NCBI RefSeq assembly: GCF_030272615.1
Contig: NC_081415.1
Span: 107,824,406-107,888,405, forward strand
Length of the DNA stretch: 64,000 nucleotides
Direction of reading: 5' to 3'
From: Cryptomeria japonica
Taxonomy: Eukaryota > Streptophyta > Pinopsida > Cupressales > Cupressaceae
The position numbers and the translations under genes were made by a program. Shown one piece after another: positions 1 to 11,815 of this stretch. Every line of letters begins with the position of its first letter. Position 1 is the stretch's first letter. The notes under the pieces are model-generated. The model was not told the DNA's origin. It made no database searches and saw only the letters and a list, made by a program, of their open reading frames with translations.

Positions 1-1032
1 ACCTTTCCATCTTAGTTTCATTTTTTCATCCCACTGGGTGATGTTGACATCTCTCTAATAATTTGAGGCTTGGTTGTTTAATATTTCAACTATGGTGGCT
101 TCAATTTTATTGGTCAATTGATACCATTGCATTTTACTATCTTTAAAAATCCTCTTATTTCTTTCCTTCCAGATTTCCTAGATGATCCATAAATTTTCAA
201 ACATGCACCCTTTGTTCCAGATTGGCCAAGCGTGGAATAGATCAGAAATATTATTAGGAATAAGAGTATACCAAATCAACTGATTTCTTAACCATCCCCA
301 ACAGTTATGAGCATAATCACAGGTTACCAGGAGATGGTTGGAATTTTCTTCTTCCTTTTCACATAATGGGCACCTGCTCAGACCTTCATATCCAAGTTTC
401 CTAAAGGTATCATTGGTGAGGATTCAGTTCTGAATAGCCATCCATGCAAACATACCTGCTTTCGGAAGGAACCTTTTATCCCAACACAGAGTTAAGGGTA
501 GATTGGAGCATGGATTATGATTTTTATTTAGCAAATGTTTATAACCATCCTTTGTTTCATATCTCCCCTTATTGGATCCATCCCATATCAGGTTATCTGC
601 TTCAGAAGAGAGGGAAACATTTCTTGAGGCTAGGATCTTTGATAGGAGGGATTTCTCCTGGGCTAGAATGTTTAGATGATCCATTGATTTCCATCTCCAT
701 GTTTTAAGGCATCAAATGCTAAATTCTTCTACATAATCTTTTACATGAACACCCCAGAGTTCTTCAAGGGTAGGTATGATTTTATTGAAATTATGAAGCG
801 AATTGAGGGGAGGATGAGCTCCCCAGGAGTCCCTCCAGAAAAGGGCATCCTACCCATTGCCAATGCACCATGTTAGCTTGTCTATTATGATGCTTCTACA
901 ATCTAACATAAAGTTCCAGATTCTAGCGCCCGTAGGAGGGTGGGCTATCCTGAAGATACTTATAGGATCTCGGTTATGCCGATATTTGTTATAAAGGGTG
1001 CGTGCCCATTTAACATTGGGGTTAGTATACAT
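1..1032 (-). pseudogene. LINE ORF2 C-terminus with zf-RVT region
   Basis: Same frame as the RT, continuing past the TAG at 1036. Stops lie at 850-852, 712-714 (TGA), 424-426 (TGA where Arg is expected) and 178-180 (TAG where Trp is expected in the W-x-I-W-K-E-R-N motif). The zf-RVT signature is clear: LCWDKRFLPKAGMFAWMAIQ, then a Cys-Pro-Leu-Cys pair followed by His and Cys (about 305-400 on the plus strand), then IWKERNKRIF. The domain is conserved in plant LINE-derived reverse transcriptases. The true end is left of the window. Confidence 0.88.
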
Positions 1033-1035
1033 ACG

Positions 1036-2683
1036 CTAGACTAACTTAGCCCCCAATGCTTTTCTTTGGATATTAAGGTCTTTGATGCCCAAGCCTCCCA
1101 TCTCCTTAGGTAAGCATATCTTATCCCAAGTGATTAGTGGAAGTCTGAATTTGTCTTTAGAGCCTTGCCAAAAAAAAGTTCTTATGTGTTTTGTAATTTC
1201 CTTTCTCTTAGATGCAGGGAGGTCCATACATGAGAGTTGGTAAATAGGCATAGCTGTGAGAACCGCCTTGATCATGGTGGTCTTACCCGCAAAGGATGAC
1301 CATTTTCCTCTCCATGAGGATATTCTGTTTGTGATTTTGGAGACAACCTGATTCCAGAGATTGGAAGATCTAATACCCTTGTCTATGGGGAGCCCCAAGT
1401 ATTTGCATGGTAATTCTCCTATTTTATATTGAAGGATTTTAAGAATTCTCTTTTGTAGTTCTTTACTTGTGTTAAAAAAGGTTATGTTAGACTTCAAAGT
1501 ATTAATTTCTTGACCAGAGATGTTGGTATAGCTATTCAAGATTGTTTTAATTGTTTTTGCCTCTAAAGAATTGCTTGATCCAAACAACATGGTGTCATCA
1601 ACAAATTGTTGATGGGTAATAGGTTCCAGGTCAGAGGTAATTTTAATACCAGTTAACTGTTCCTTTTCTCTAGCCCCATTGATCCTTCTTCCCAGTGATT
1701 CTGCCATTATAATGAAAAGAAAGAGGGAGAGGGGATCCCCTTGTCTAAGGCCTCTAGAAATTTCAAAAAAGCCTTCTGATGCCCCATTGAATAGGATTGA
1801 AACCCTAGGTGTAGAAATACATTCAAAGACTAGATTAATCCATTGCTTATTAAACCCGAAAGATTCCAGATATTTGTAAAGAAAGTGCCAATCTACTTTA
1901 TCATATGCTTTTTTAATATCTAGTTTAATCAACATACTTGGTGCTTTATTATTTTGTATTGAATGGAGAGCTTCCTGAGCAATGATTATGCCATCATAAA
2001 TGGATCTGTTAGGCACAAAACCTGTTTGTTCCTCACTAATTATTATGGGGAGAAGGGTGAGTAGCCTATTTGCCATTGTTTTTGTGAGTAATTTATAAAG
2101 GGTGTTACATAAGGCTATTGGGCGATAGTCCTCAAAACTATCCACTATCTCCTTCTTTGGGATTAAAGCTATGAATGTATTGTTTAGTTCTTTGAGAATT
2201 TTCCTAGAGTTTCTCATCCCTTCTAAGGCCTCAGTGATTTCCTTGCCCATGAAGCTCCACCATTTTTGAAAAAAATTTGTTGGGAACCTGTCAGGACTTG
2301 GAGCCTTATCTAGACCCTTTTGGAATAAAGCTAATTCTACTTCTTCCAAAGTTAGTTTTTGGTTAAGCATTAGGTTGTGTTCTCTGGATATTAGTTTTGG
2401 AATGTTTTTTAAAAAGTCACTCTCCTTAGTCCATTTGGAGCCCTTCCCTATTGTTAAGGATAGTCTCAAAATACTCAACTGCTGCCTTGGCTATTAACTC
2501 AGGGTTTTCACTAAAGTCCCCTGATACCAATTTAATCTTGTTGATTCTATTTATAGTTCTGTGATGTTTTGTGCTATTATGAAAGAAGCTTGTGTTTCTA
2601 TCACCAGCCTCAAGCCAATGATCCCTAGATTTCTGTTTCCAATAAATTTCTTCACGAGCTAAGATTTCTTCATACCGAGACAA
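1036..2683 (-). pseudogene. LINE ORF2 central part: reverse transcriptase
   Basis: Reverse transcriptase of the non-LTR type. The linker 2426-2683 (with HWLEAGDRNTSFFH, a common plant LINE signature) is in the endonuclease frame. One single-base indel near 2440 moves the frame, after which 1036-2478 is open for 480 codons. Visible motifs are RPIALCNTLYKLLTK, EEQTGFVPNRSI, KLDIKKAYDKVDW (first catalytic Asp), SRGLRQGDPLSLFLF, and QFVDDTMLFG (the catalytic DD, with V in place of the usual A). The thumb region with KYLGLPI and SSWRGKW follows. The frame ends at the TAG at 1036-1038, where GAKLVWR is expected, so a Trp codon has become a stop. Confidence 0.93.
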
Positions 2684-2692
2684 ATTGTTTTT

Positions 2693-3676
2693 TTACTTTT
2701 GATATAGGATGTTGTTCATCCCATACATGATCACCTCTTCATTAATAATCTCCATCTCTTTCTCAATCTCTATTTTTTGTGTGAAGATATTGCCAAAGTG
2801 TTCTTTATTCCAAATTGTTAATTGCTGCTTAATCTTTTTAAGTTTGGTTACTACTTTGAAAGTCTTGGAGCCTATGACTTTAGTTTCATTCCACCAATTT
2901 TCAATAAGTTGTAATAAATTTTCATCTCTGAGCCACATCTTTTCAAAGCGAAAGGGAGTTTTTGTCAGTTTTAGTTCTTCTGCTAAAATTAATTGGACCG
3001 GGAAATGGTCCGATCCTGAGAACGGGAGGATAGAGGATTCAGAAGACCGTGTCAGATTTCCACACAGGAAGAATCTATCAAATTTTTCTGCAATGTTGCA
3101 GAAGCCTTGTCTTCTATTATTCTAGGTGAAGGCTTCATTTCTAGCTTTTAATTCCAACAAGTTACATTTATGAGTTCAGTTCCTGAAATCTAAACATGAC
3201 TGAGTCATTTTATTATTGCCACCCCATTTTTCCTTGGGATCCAAAATTACATTAAAATCCCCACCAATTAGGTATGTTTGTTCGATGTCACTTAGTAGGA
3301 AATTCTCAATTTCATCCTAGACTTGTTTTTTTGCTTGTGTTTGGGTAGGGCCGTAAACATTAATTATAATGAATTTTAAGTTACTTTTGATGCTTGAAGC
3401 CCTTCCACACATCCAATTCAGGTTTCTACTTATAAGTTTGAAGGAAATTTACCTAGGATCCCATATGATGGCCAGTCCACCCGATTCTCCATAGGCAGTT
3501 TGACCTTCAAGTTCTCTAATACCTATTTTTTTCTTTAGGTTTGTTAGTTCATTGTTATTTAGTTTGGTCTCTTGTATTAAGAATAATTTTGGGTTGTATT
3601 TAGTAATGCATCGCTTTAAGATACTTTACTTGTTAGGGGCATTCATGCCCCTAATATTCCACGTGAGGAGTTTCAT
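2693..3676 (-). pseudogene. LINE ORF2 N-terminus: AP-like endonuclease domain
   Basis: This domain nicks target DNA for target-primed reverse transcription. From the ATG at 3676 the frame reads TWNIRG, QETK, VYGP, GDFN, a DRF segment and finally SGSDHFP, which is the canonical order of motifs in the exonuclease-endonuclease-phosphatase family of LINE endonucleases. In-frame stops lie at 3626-3628, 3449-3451, 3317-3319, 3176-3178, 3122-3124 and 2693-2695. The one at 3122 sits where the family has Trp (the T-W-N-N motif). Length and spacing are normal and no frameshift is seen here. It continues in the same frame into the RT linker. Confidence 0.9.
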
Positions 3677-3794
3677 AATCCAGTGGGAAGGATCTTCCCC
3701 TTCCCTGCCTCAAAAAGGTTTGTGATTTTAGTCTGACCCACAACACATCTAGCTCTGGTAAGTAATTCAGAAATGGATTTCCTCCCCTTCTTTT

Positions 3795-5576
3795 TTATGT
3801 CAGCGGCATAGTCGGGGGGGAGCAGTTCTCCATGGAGTTAGCAATCCCCAAGCATTCCAATTTTTTGGCTGCAGCATCCGAAAAGGGGTTATTTTCCAAA
3901 TCCTCAACGTCAGGTTTGCATAACTCATTGGCTAGCAGTGCTTTTTGTAATGCTAGTTCATCCTCATCAGCTATCTCATCAATAAATAGTTCAATGAGGT
4001 CATTTGTGACAGAGTTGCCTACATACTCAAGTATACATTTATCTTCTAATTCTCTCCTCGCGTCCACATCCAGCTCCTTAATACTATTATCTATGTTGTG
4101 ATTTTTTTCCTTTTTGTTCTTTCTTTTTTTATTTTTTCCTTTGCCTTTTTTGTTCTTATTCTTTTTCTTTTTTTTTAAACCTTTAACCCTGTCATCCGTA
4201 TTCGGAGCAAGGTTGCTTAGTGCTATGTCCTCCTCCAGCGGGATCTTATCTTGAGCTAATAGAGCCTCCTGGTTAATGGGATTGGTCTCTAGTTTTAGGG
4301 GGCTATTAATTAAACATTCATCGTTTAATTTTGTGGATGCCATGTCTGCTAATGATGTAGTATTTTGCAAATCACTTTGTTTAGTCACAATATCTTTCCT
4401 TCATTGTTACTTTACTGGTTCATTTAGTGTGATTTCACTATTGATGTCTTTTCTTTCACCTTCTACTTTTTTATGAATGTTTTTTGATACCTTAGCCCAG
4501 AGATTTTGTTTGTTAAACATAAAACCGCACTTAGGGTTGAATTTTATGTTTAATTCCACATCCATCTTTGCCTTATGGCATATTTTCTTTGACTCCTAAC
4601 AAGGGGGGATTACAGTCCTGGGAATAAAGCCTTCCGCGAGGATCTCTAATTTAATTTCATAAATTGAGTGGTTTGTTATAATTTTGATGGGTTCAAATGT
4701 TGATTTTCCTATCTCAACATTGGATAAAATTCTTATATCAGAGGATTCCAGATAATTATCCTCCAAGCCCTCAAAACCACCTAGAAAATCCCCTAATTTT
4801 TTAAGGACATGGCTATGGATTAATTCTACCGGCATATTAGGAAATTGTAACCATCTTGGAACCCTAAGTTTCTCAAAGTTTGTGGGGGAGAAATTCGGTT
4901 TCCAATTAAAAAATATGAAACAATAACCCTTAAAATATCTATGATTATTTTTAAGTAAATTATTTTTGAGATCCACAGTATTGCATTTGATAAATAAAAA
5001 ATCATTGTCTAAGCTCGTGATACTTATCTGATTTCCCGTGAAGGACTTCAACCATTGCAGGACCTCAGAGGAAGAAGCTCCATAACCAAACCATTTGCCA
5101 AAGAGCCCTCGAGCATTGTAACATTCCCACAGTTCATCAGTATAATTGCCACTTATTATCATAATGTTATCTGTATTGAAGCCGGACGACTTTTGGATGT
5201 TTAAAGGACATTGCTTAGGGTAAAAACCCTCCCTTCTTCTGGTGGAGAAATTTGAAACAATTGAGTAGGGTTTTCTAATCCCTAGTGAGGTTCTATTTGC
5301 TCTAGAAGCCACATCCTCATGGTCTTGAGAGAAAGTCTCTGCCTGGGAAGGAGGAGATCTAGAAGACCCTTTTTTGATAGGGTACCCGTATTTCAAAATA
5401 ACCCTTGAGTTGTTGTGGAAAACCACCTTCTTCTGAGAAGAAGTGTTTTCATGAATATTGCAGGGAGACCTTGCTGCCCTTAGAGTGTGCTTTTAGACTG
5501 TCCTTGCCGAAGAAGAGGAGGGGCCCTCTGTTTGTTTTAGGTCAAGGAGTCAACCATTTGAAGCCCCCAAAGCCAT
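3795..5576 (-). pseudogene. LINE ORF1 (DUF4283-type nucleic-acid-binding protein), stop-riddled
   Basis: RNA-binding ORF1 protein of a plant LINE, expected in the retrotransposition RNP. I place the start at the ATG whose first base is 5576. The same frame runs to 3795 and is broken only by stops: a TGA and a TAA near the start, TAG at 4596-4598, and TAA/TGA near 4400. The longest open part (4596-5426) shows the DUF4283 pattern: a GLFGKWFGYGAS stretch, a segment ending in a phenylalanine-rich FIFFNW, then the VPRWLQFPNMPVELIHSHVL stretch typical of the domain's second half. The C-terminal third (3795-4388) is Lys/Glu-rich with a basic run. I see no clear CCHC knuckle, unlike many relatives. 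The frame also looks protein-like upstream of 5576, to about 5790, so the true start may be further out. Confidence 0.82.
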
Positions 5577-5819
5577 TTTACTAATTTCATTGAGCTTTCA
5601 AGTCATTGCATTAGCCCCTGTAGCATTTGAATTTAGGGCATCAAAACTGTTAGCGCAGTGGATAGCATTTTTTTGGACCTCTAGAGGACAGAAACTATTC
5701 TGCCATAGCTCGAGATACCTCCCCCACCCTCAGAGATGTTTCGGAGGTTATGCAGAAGAGTTTCTACTTTTCGCATTCATTTTCGCTCATGGAATGTTGC
5801 TATATTTGATTTAATTTCT

Positions 5820-7085
5820 AGTTCAAATTTATTTTTATTTTAATTTAAAATTAAAAAAAGTTGTAGAATATTGAAAGTTATTTTGAATGATTAAAATTAA
5901 TAAGCTTATAGTTCTTTGAAATTTAATTACGCACTTGGTGATTAAAAAAATCATTTAGGATTAGTTTTTAATTATAAATTTTAATAATTGAAAATTAATC
6001 AAATTTAGTGATGGATTTATTTATTGAGGGCTATTTAATGAAAAATGGTTTTATTTATTGATATTTGTTTAAAAAGGATTAATGAGACCTATTTATAATC
6101 TAGCCTTATTAAAATTAATGGAGATATGTTTAAAATATCATCTCTAAGTTTTAGGAATTAGATTATTAAAATATTAAAGGAAAAATTAAGCAAAAAGATT
6201 CTAACCCATATTAATGGATAGCTTATTGGAGTTTTATTATGGAGAATTAAGTTGCAAATTTGAACTCTTTTTAAATTCTAAAGAGTTAGTATCTCCTCAA
6301 TGATGGGAATAGAGTCACTTGGGTTTTGAAAAGATAAATATTGCATAAGGCAAAAGGGTCAATTACCACTTGAGAATTTCAATAGATAATCGAGCATTAA
6401 GAGATCTATCATCTTGAATTAATTCTTCTTAGGGTGTAGATATAATAATTAAACCTTCTTATTAATCAAATTAGTTTTACTGAGGAAAAACAAAGCAAAG
6501 GAAAATGTTATTGCACCAATGATACACTTATTCCATAGTTTTGGATCTTTTCATCGAATAATTAAATCCTAATAGTAAGTGGGTTCCCTCAAGACATTCA
6601 ATAAATTTCAAATATTTAAGTTCTTTAATTATTGGATTTCAAAACTATCTTTTGTATATTTCAATTAGTACAAGTATCAAAGGTTACAGGAATTTACCTA
6701 ACAAGCAAATGTGTTTAGATTCATAGTAATCCTTTTAGGTATTTCAGCAATATGAGTTAATGTTAGACAAAGTTTTTCCTCAATTCGAAAATTTGATTAT
6801 TTGATTTGTTTATTTATTAGATTCCAAGATATGAGTATATAAGGCATTGCGAATAGTCATTTCTGTTAATAGTTAAAAACATTTATCTTCTAGCTAAAAG
6901 AAACATAAGACTAGTAAAAAGGAAAAGTTACACTTAATAATACGAGTAATTAGTAAGGATAAATTTAATTAACATTAAATTTAGAGGTAAATTGCATAGT
7001 TAAATCTTCATATGGCAATAGTATTAATTAGGATGCAAAGAGAGTTTATTCAAAACCAAAATTGTTTTAGCAATTGAGTTTCAAG
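5820..7085 (+). repeat. AT-rich LTR-like repeat, copy 1 (truncated at left by LINE)
   Basis: Positions 5820-6797 match, in inverted orientation, the block at about 50247-51236. Positions about 6000-7080 match, in the same orientation, about 10860-11740. There is no coding potential. A TATATAAG box at 6836 is conserved in the other same-strand copy, so this is most likely the promoter-bearing part of a long terminal repeat. Its left end is cut by the LINE. The repeat content is seen directly; the LTR identity is inferred. Confidence 0.7.
6836..6843 (+). promoter_or_regulatory. Putative LTR TATA box
   Basis: TATATAAG inside gagTATATAAGgcatt, conserved at the same place in the second copy (11454). 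Conservation between copies and position in an LTR-like repeat support a core promoter; no transcript evidence is available. Confidence 0.45.
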
Positions 7086-9035
7086 AAACCTATTCCGTGA
7101 TCACTTGGAAAATTAAATAACAACTCTAATTGAGGATAATTTAAGGAGCAAACATTAGCTCCTTTCGAAGTATTTGAAATTGATAAAGTTATTATTTGTA
7201 GAATGTATCCAACGATAAATTTAATGTTACTTCAAGTGGAAGGAGTAATTAGTTATCACTTTATAATCTTGCAAAGGTATTAGTTCTAAAGCAACTTGAA
7301 GTTTATTGATTAGAATTGTTTATTAGGAGACTTAGTATTATTTACTTGGTTAACTAGCAAGTGTTTACACTCTTGTCTAATCTCTTTTTCAAACAATTAG
7401 TAACTAAGAATAATGTGGTTAATTTGAAGCTTATTGTTGAATAGTTGTTTCCTTTTCCCTTCAACAAGTCAGTATTAAATTTATTTCCAAAGTATAATTA
7501 TTTGATACTTTAAATTTTATTTCAAGCAATTTAGTACCTTTCAAGTATTAGGATTCACATTTAAAGTAGTGTTATCATTTGTAGATGAAATTTGTATTAC
7601 TTCATATGGAAGAATTAGTTGGGATTATTATTAAGTACTTTTCACTTCAAACAAGTAGGTGTTAAAATTCATTTACAATTTCTTGCTATTCAATCATTTA
7701 ATTTTCTTTCAAGCAAATTAGTACTAGGATTCATACTTATTGTGTAATGGTTTATCCAAAACAATTATATCTTGCAAGTAATTCAAATCATTTTCATAAG
7801 CTATCTTTGAAAGTATCATGGTTTCCAAGAAACTAGTAATTTTATGTATTTAGTTCAAGTTTTCAAATTTTTAATTATCATAACTTTCCTTTGGAGAAAA
7901 TACTTTTTCAAGTAGTCGATTTGTTTATGTTCCTTTCAATTATGTAAAATTCATACTTTAGTTTTTAAATTCAAGTGATAATTCCTTGTATATAATAGTT
8001 CTTTTTCATAACTGTATGGGTATATTGCTTCATTTAAGATTCATGAATTCAAAGTTAAATTCCTAGTTAGATAACTAAACAAGAGGAGTTGAAACCAAAA
8101 ATTAGCGGCGTTCGGTATCTATGGTTCCTCTAGGTCACACTTACGGGTAATGTCATCATGTTGAACTACTGCACTTAATGCCTAATAAAGTTGTAATATC
8201 GACGTCTGTGGCATCGTCCCTCTAAATCGTCGAGGAGAAATAAGGGTCATTTGGAAGTCAAAATCCAAGGGGCAGGTAATCCCACTTGGATCGATAATCT
8301 AAAATATTAATTTTTAAATGAATTTACATCTGATCAGTTGAACTTTAGATAACCCCATTAGGGTTTGAATGTGTGTGAAGATCTTGAAAATTTATTTTAT
8401 CTTGATGATTTCAATGGATGATAACGGAATAAGGGTGAGATATTTAATAGAAAATAGGACTTAGTTTTTTTAAGACACAAGTAAAAGGCCACCTTAAACC
8501 TTTTTTCTATAGAGCTACCATCGTGGGTAGCAACCACAGAGAAACTATCTGGGACATTGACTCTAGAAAGGGTTGTGTACCCACCAAATAGTTTACATTA
8601 AGCCATAGTTAGAAACTAGAACTACATACTTTACACCTTGATACCATGCCGAAATGGGTATGTAGGTAGTCTAGGGATAGAGTTGTCCCTTGTACTCAGG
8701 CGTTCAGTGATGGGGATTAGGATTTGGTTATGGGTGAGTAGTTGGTTCTTGAAGCTCCTTGGTATTTTAATCAAATGGTGCAGATACAAATTGAAAGGTT
8801 AAAATTAATTCAATGCATACTCAGAAGGAATCCCGTATGGATTCACTTGACTTCCCGAGGCTTTAGGTTGAATTCCAAGGTGGAACTCAAGCTTGTTTAT
8901 GTAATTATTTTAATACTCCTAAGGACGGTGACCTCGGTGCACTCCTAGTAGGGGAGTGTAGTCTTTAGAGAGTGGCTCAGGACACAGATGGTCCCGATGA
9001 GTCTAAAGTCTCTGGCCAAAGCATATCCTATTCTT
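7086..9035. other. AT-rich non-coding DNA, probable interior of a pol-less LTR element
   Basis: No supported reading frame. About 7086-8090 is AT-rich, with repeated phrases such as caagtagtgt and ttagtact. From about 8100 the base composition becomes more balanced, with no recognisable domain in any frame. It lies between two same-orientation copies of the LTR-like repeat, so it may be the interior of a LARD-type element. That reading is inference. Confidence 0.4.
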
Positions 9036-9246
9036 ATGAATAGATGCCTACCTTGTTTGGGTAGATGCCTATCCCGGATTGGATAGATGAAACCTCCTAT
9101 CCTGTATGGACAGATGCCTAACACGTATGGTTAGATGCCTAACCTGTATGGTTAGATGCCTAGTTCCGTATGGATAGATGCCTAACCCATATGGTTAGAT
9201 GCCCATCCCAGTTGGATGGATGCCTATCTCATTTGGATAGATGTAC
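9036..9246 (+). repeat. Minisatellite, 22-24 bp period, about nine units
   Basis: Imperfect head-to-tail units of the form tagatgcctaacccgtatgg, with variants (cctatcccg, cctgtatgg, ccatatgg). The phrase gatgcct recurs roughly every 23 bases. Divergence among units indicates an old array. Confidence 0.85.
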
Positions 9247-10430
9247 CTGAGTATGTGATTGAAAAAAATAAAATAAGAATAAGAATAAATAAGAATAAGA
9301 AATCAATATTTGTATATATTAAAAAAAAAAAAAAACTCAGTCATTTTTGGATTAAGTTAAGTGGGTTATTACACGATGGAAATGGAGGAGATAGTCATAA
9401 TCCTGGAATAACAAACCAACAACCTTGTCTTCACCAAATGAATTTTTGGGTCCACATGAGACTTGGATGGGGCCGAGGGTTTGGGAGAGGTTACCAGGAT
9501 AACCCAAGATGGGGGTCGGGACCTATGGTGGCCTGCCAGGGTAGCCATACCAAGCTACGTGATGACACTCTTCCCTTATCATCACTAGTGTGTAGTCTTG
9601 TTGGTTTCACCTGAATTTTGATGCGGAGTCATGTTTTGTGAGTTTTTACTTCATGTGAGTCTTTTCAATGTTGTGATTTTGGCCATGTGTGTGTGCATAC
9701 CTTTAGGTTGCTAGTGGGTCTTATTTCCATCTTCTAGCATAGTGGGGTGGTTCATTTTGAACCGCATGGTCGAGTGGCAGTGCCACTTTCCATCGAGTGT
9801 GTTTGTTCCTTCTTACAGAGTTGGCTTCACAGGTGTTCCATTCGTGCATAGATTCAAGCATCTTTTTATCCAGTTGTATCCCATTTGTTAAGGGTCATTC
9901 TTTGTATATCTTGGACCTTTTATGGTTAGTTGTTATTAATTTGATATGTATGCCTTCATGGCAACATGTAAATTATAATGTAAACATTATCTGAGTTTTG
10001 AAACTTAGTGATTTAATGGAATGCAACGTAGTTTTTATGTTATGATGCAAGCAATGTATGAATGCAAATTAAATGTTAATGCATATGTTTCATTTGAATA
10101 TTAGATGTATTGTAATGGTTATATTCCTAATGAATGAACTTAAACATGTTATCGATGTTTAAGACTATTGGATGAATTAACCATGTTATCGATGTTTTAA
10201 AGTTTAATCACCTTAATTGGATTAATTAATGTTGAGAAAAGTTAGTTGTAAACTATGTTAACCAAGTTGGGAAACCCTTTAGGTGTTAAGTTAAGTCTTA
10301 CGTTGTGTAATCTAAACTTAATCTTAACTCAATGTATCATTATACTTATTAAAGTTTAAAAATAAAAAAATATTTGCACTCATTTCTAGTGTTTTAGTTT
10401 TATCCCTTCGGGGTTTCCTGGCGAGGCATT
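9247..10430. other. Non-coding, AT-rich; poly(A)-like run
   Basis: Contains an A-rich stretch near 9330 and no believable ORF; the open frame at 9216-9614 has no family resemblance and starts in the minisatellite. The segment about 10140-10340 has repeated phrases (atgttatcgatgtttaa twice). I see no gene. Confidence 0.4.
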
Positions 10431-10435
10431 ACACA

Positions 10436-11815
10436 TGTAACCCTACTATGACAATAATAATTTTGCATGGAAATTATTTTTAGAAAAAGAATTTTTGAAT
10501 TAATTAATTCTTCTGGTAGTGGGAAATAGTTCTCTTTTTCTATATATTGAACACTAGATTTTTGAAAAAGGAGAGATCATTATTGTTTTATGTAATGAAA
10601 TAGGTCTTGAATTGTTAAGATATTAATTTTAAAGTTTTGTTAGTTGTAGCAGGAAATTTTGTTGAAATTTTGCAGGGATTTTACTTCGAGGATTTGGAGA
10701 AGATCTTCACTAATCTACAAAGCAAGGATTGGGGAAGGATAGGTGAAAAAATGATATGGGAATTAATCTCTTAGGGAGAAGTATAATGGGTCTAACTCTT
10801 GTTAATTCTCCTCTTATTGAAGTTTTAATATGGAAATCTATGTTTTAAATTTGGACTTTTCTTTCAATAAATATTTGTCTCTAAAGAGTTTATTATCTCC
10901 ATAATGATGGGAAAAGATTCCCCTTGGGTTTTAAATGAATAAATTTTGCAAGAGGCAAATGATCAAATAACACTTAAGAGAGTCATATGGATAATCGAAC
11001 ATTAAGAGATCTATTACTTTGATTTAGTTTTACTTAAGATGTGGAAATATAATAGTTAAATCTTTTTATTAAACAAATTAGTTGATTTAATGAAACAAAG
11101 GAAAAAGGGAAATGATAATGCACCTTGGAAAGATTTTGCACAAGTTAAGATAATTGAAATTACTGCAAGCATTGGTTTCTTTTTCATAGTATCACTAGTT
11201 AGCCTCAAATAATTTTAATAGTAAATAAATTCCCTTGGAGGCATTTAATAAAAATATTTAAGTTCTTTATTTATTGGACATCTAAAATACCCTTTTTGTA
11301 CTTCAATTAGTGTAAAGGATAAATGGATTTACCTCCCAAGTAAATATGTTTAGATTCATAACTACCATTTTTAGGTATAATAATATGAACTAATTCAAAC
11401 TTTGAATATTAGATTGTTCTTTACGCAAAGTTATATTAAATTAAGATATGGAGTATATAAGGCATTTGAGAGTAGTCAAATCTATTAATAGTTAAAAATA
11501 TTTACCTTCTAACTACAAAGAAACATAAGAATAGTAAAAGGAGAAGTTACATTTACATTGCAAGGTAATTAGTATAGATGAATCAATTTAACATTTAAAC
11601 TTGGTGATAAATTGCATAGTTAAAATTTCCAATCTATTTTCAACTAGTATTAATTAAGATGCTAAGAAAGATTATTTAAAAACCAAATTATTGCAATCCA
11701 TAAAAACCAAAATAGTTTTAGCAAATGCAAATGAAACAAAAAAAAATACTAAGATCCTTTTCCATAAGAATATTAAATTGGACTTATTTGGCCAATTCTC
11801 AAATTAAATACTCAG
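10436..11815 (+). repeat. AT-rich LTR-like repeat, copy 2
   Basis: Starts with tgtaaccctactatgacaa, whose reverse complement recurs at about 52095-52115. The right part (10860-11740) matches copy 1, including the TATA box. About 0.6 kb present in the inverted copy near 51240-51840 is missing here. The right end stops abruptly where the truncated LTR of element P begins, so one of the two has cut the other. Confidence 0.68.
11454..11461 (+). promoter_or_regulatory. Putative LTR TATA box
   Basis: TATATAAG in gagTATATAAGgcatt, the counterpart of the box at 6836 in the sister copy. Confidence 0.45.

Larger units (their letters stand above)
1..5820 (-). mobile_element. Plant L1-type LINE, 3' end outside window
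   Basis: Non-LTR retrotransposon on the minus strand. From right to left it carries a short leader, ORF1 with a DUF4283-like region, then ORF2 with AP-type endonuclease, reverse transcriptase and the C-terminal zf-RVT region, still open when the window starts. The right edge is placed near 5820 because the sequence beyond it is shared with an inverted repeat copy near 51230. All genes carry premature stops and ORF2 has one frameshift, so the element is dead, but domain order and spacing are nearly full length. The 3' UTR and poly(A) tail lie to the left of the window, so a target-site duplication cannot be checked. Confidence 0.93.

Noticed and set aside
1679-1879. Plus-strand 66-codon frame within the LINE RT
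   Set aside because: Antisense shadow of the RT gene.
8742-8948. Small plus-strand frame of 68 codons
   Set aside because: Length expected by chance; no start context or similarity I can support.
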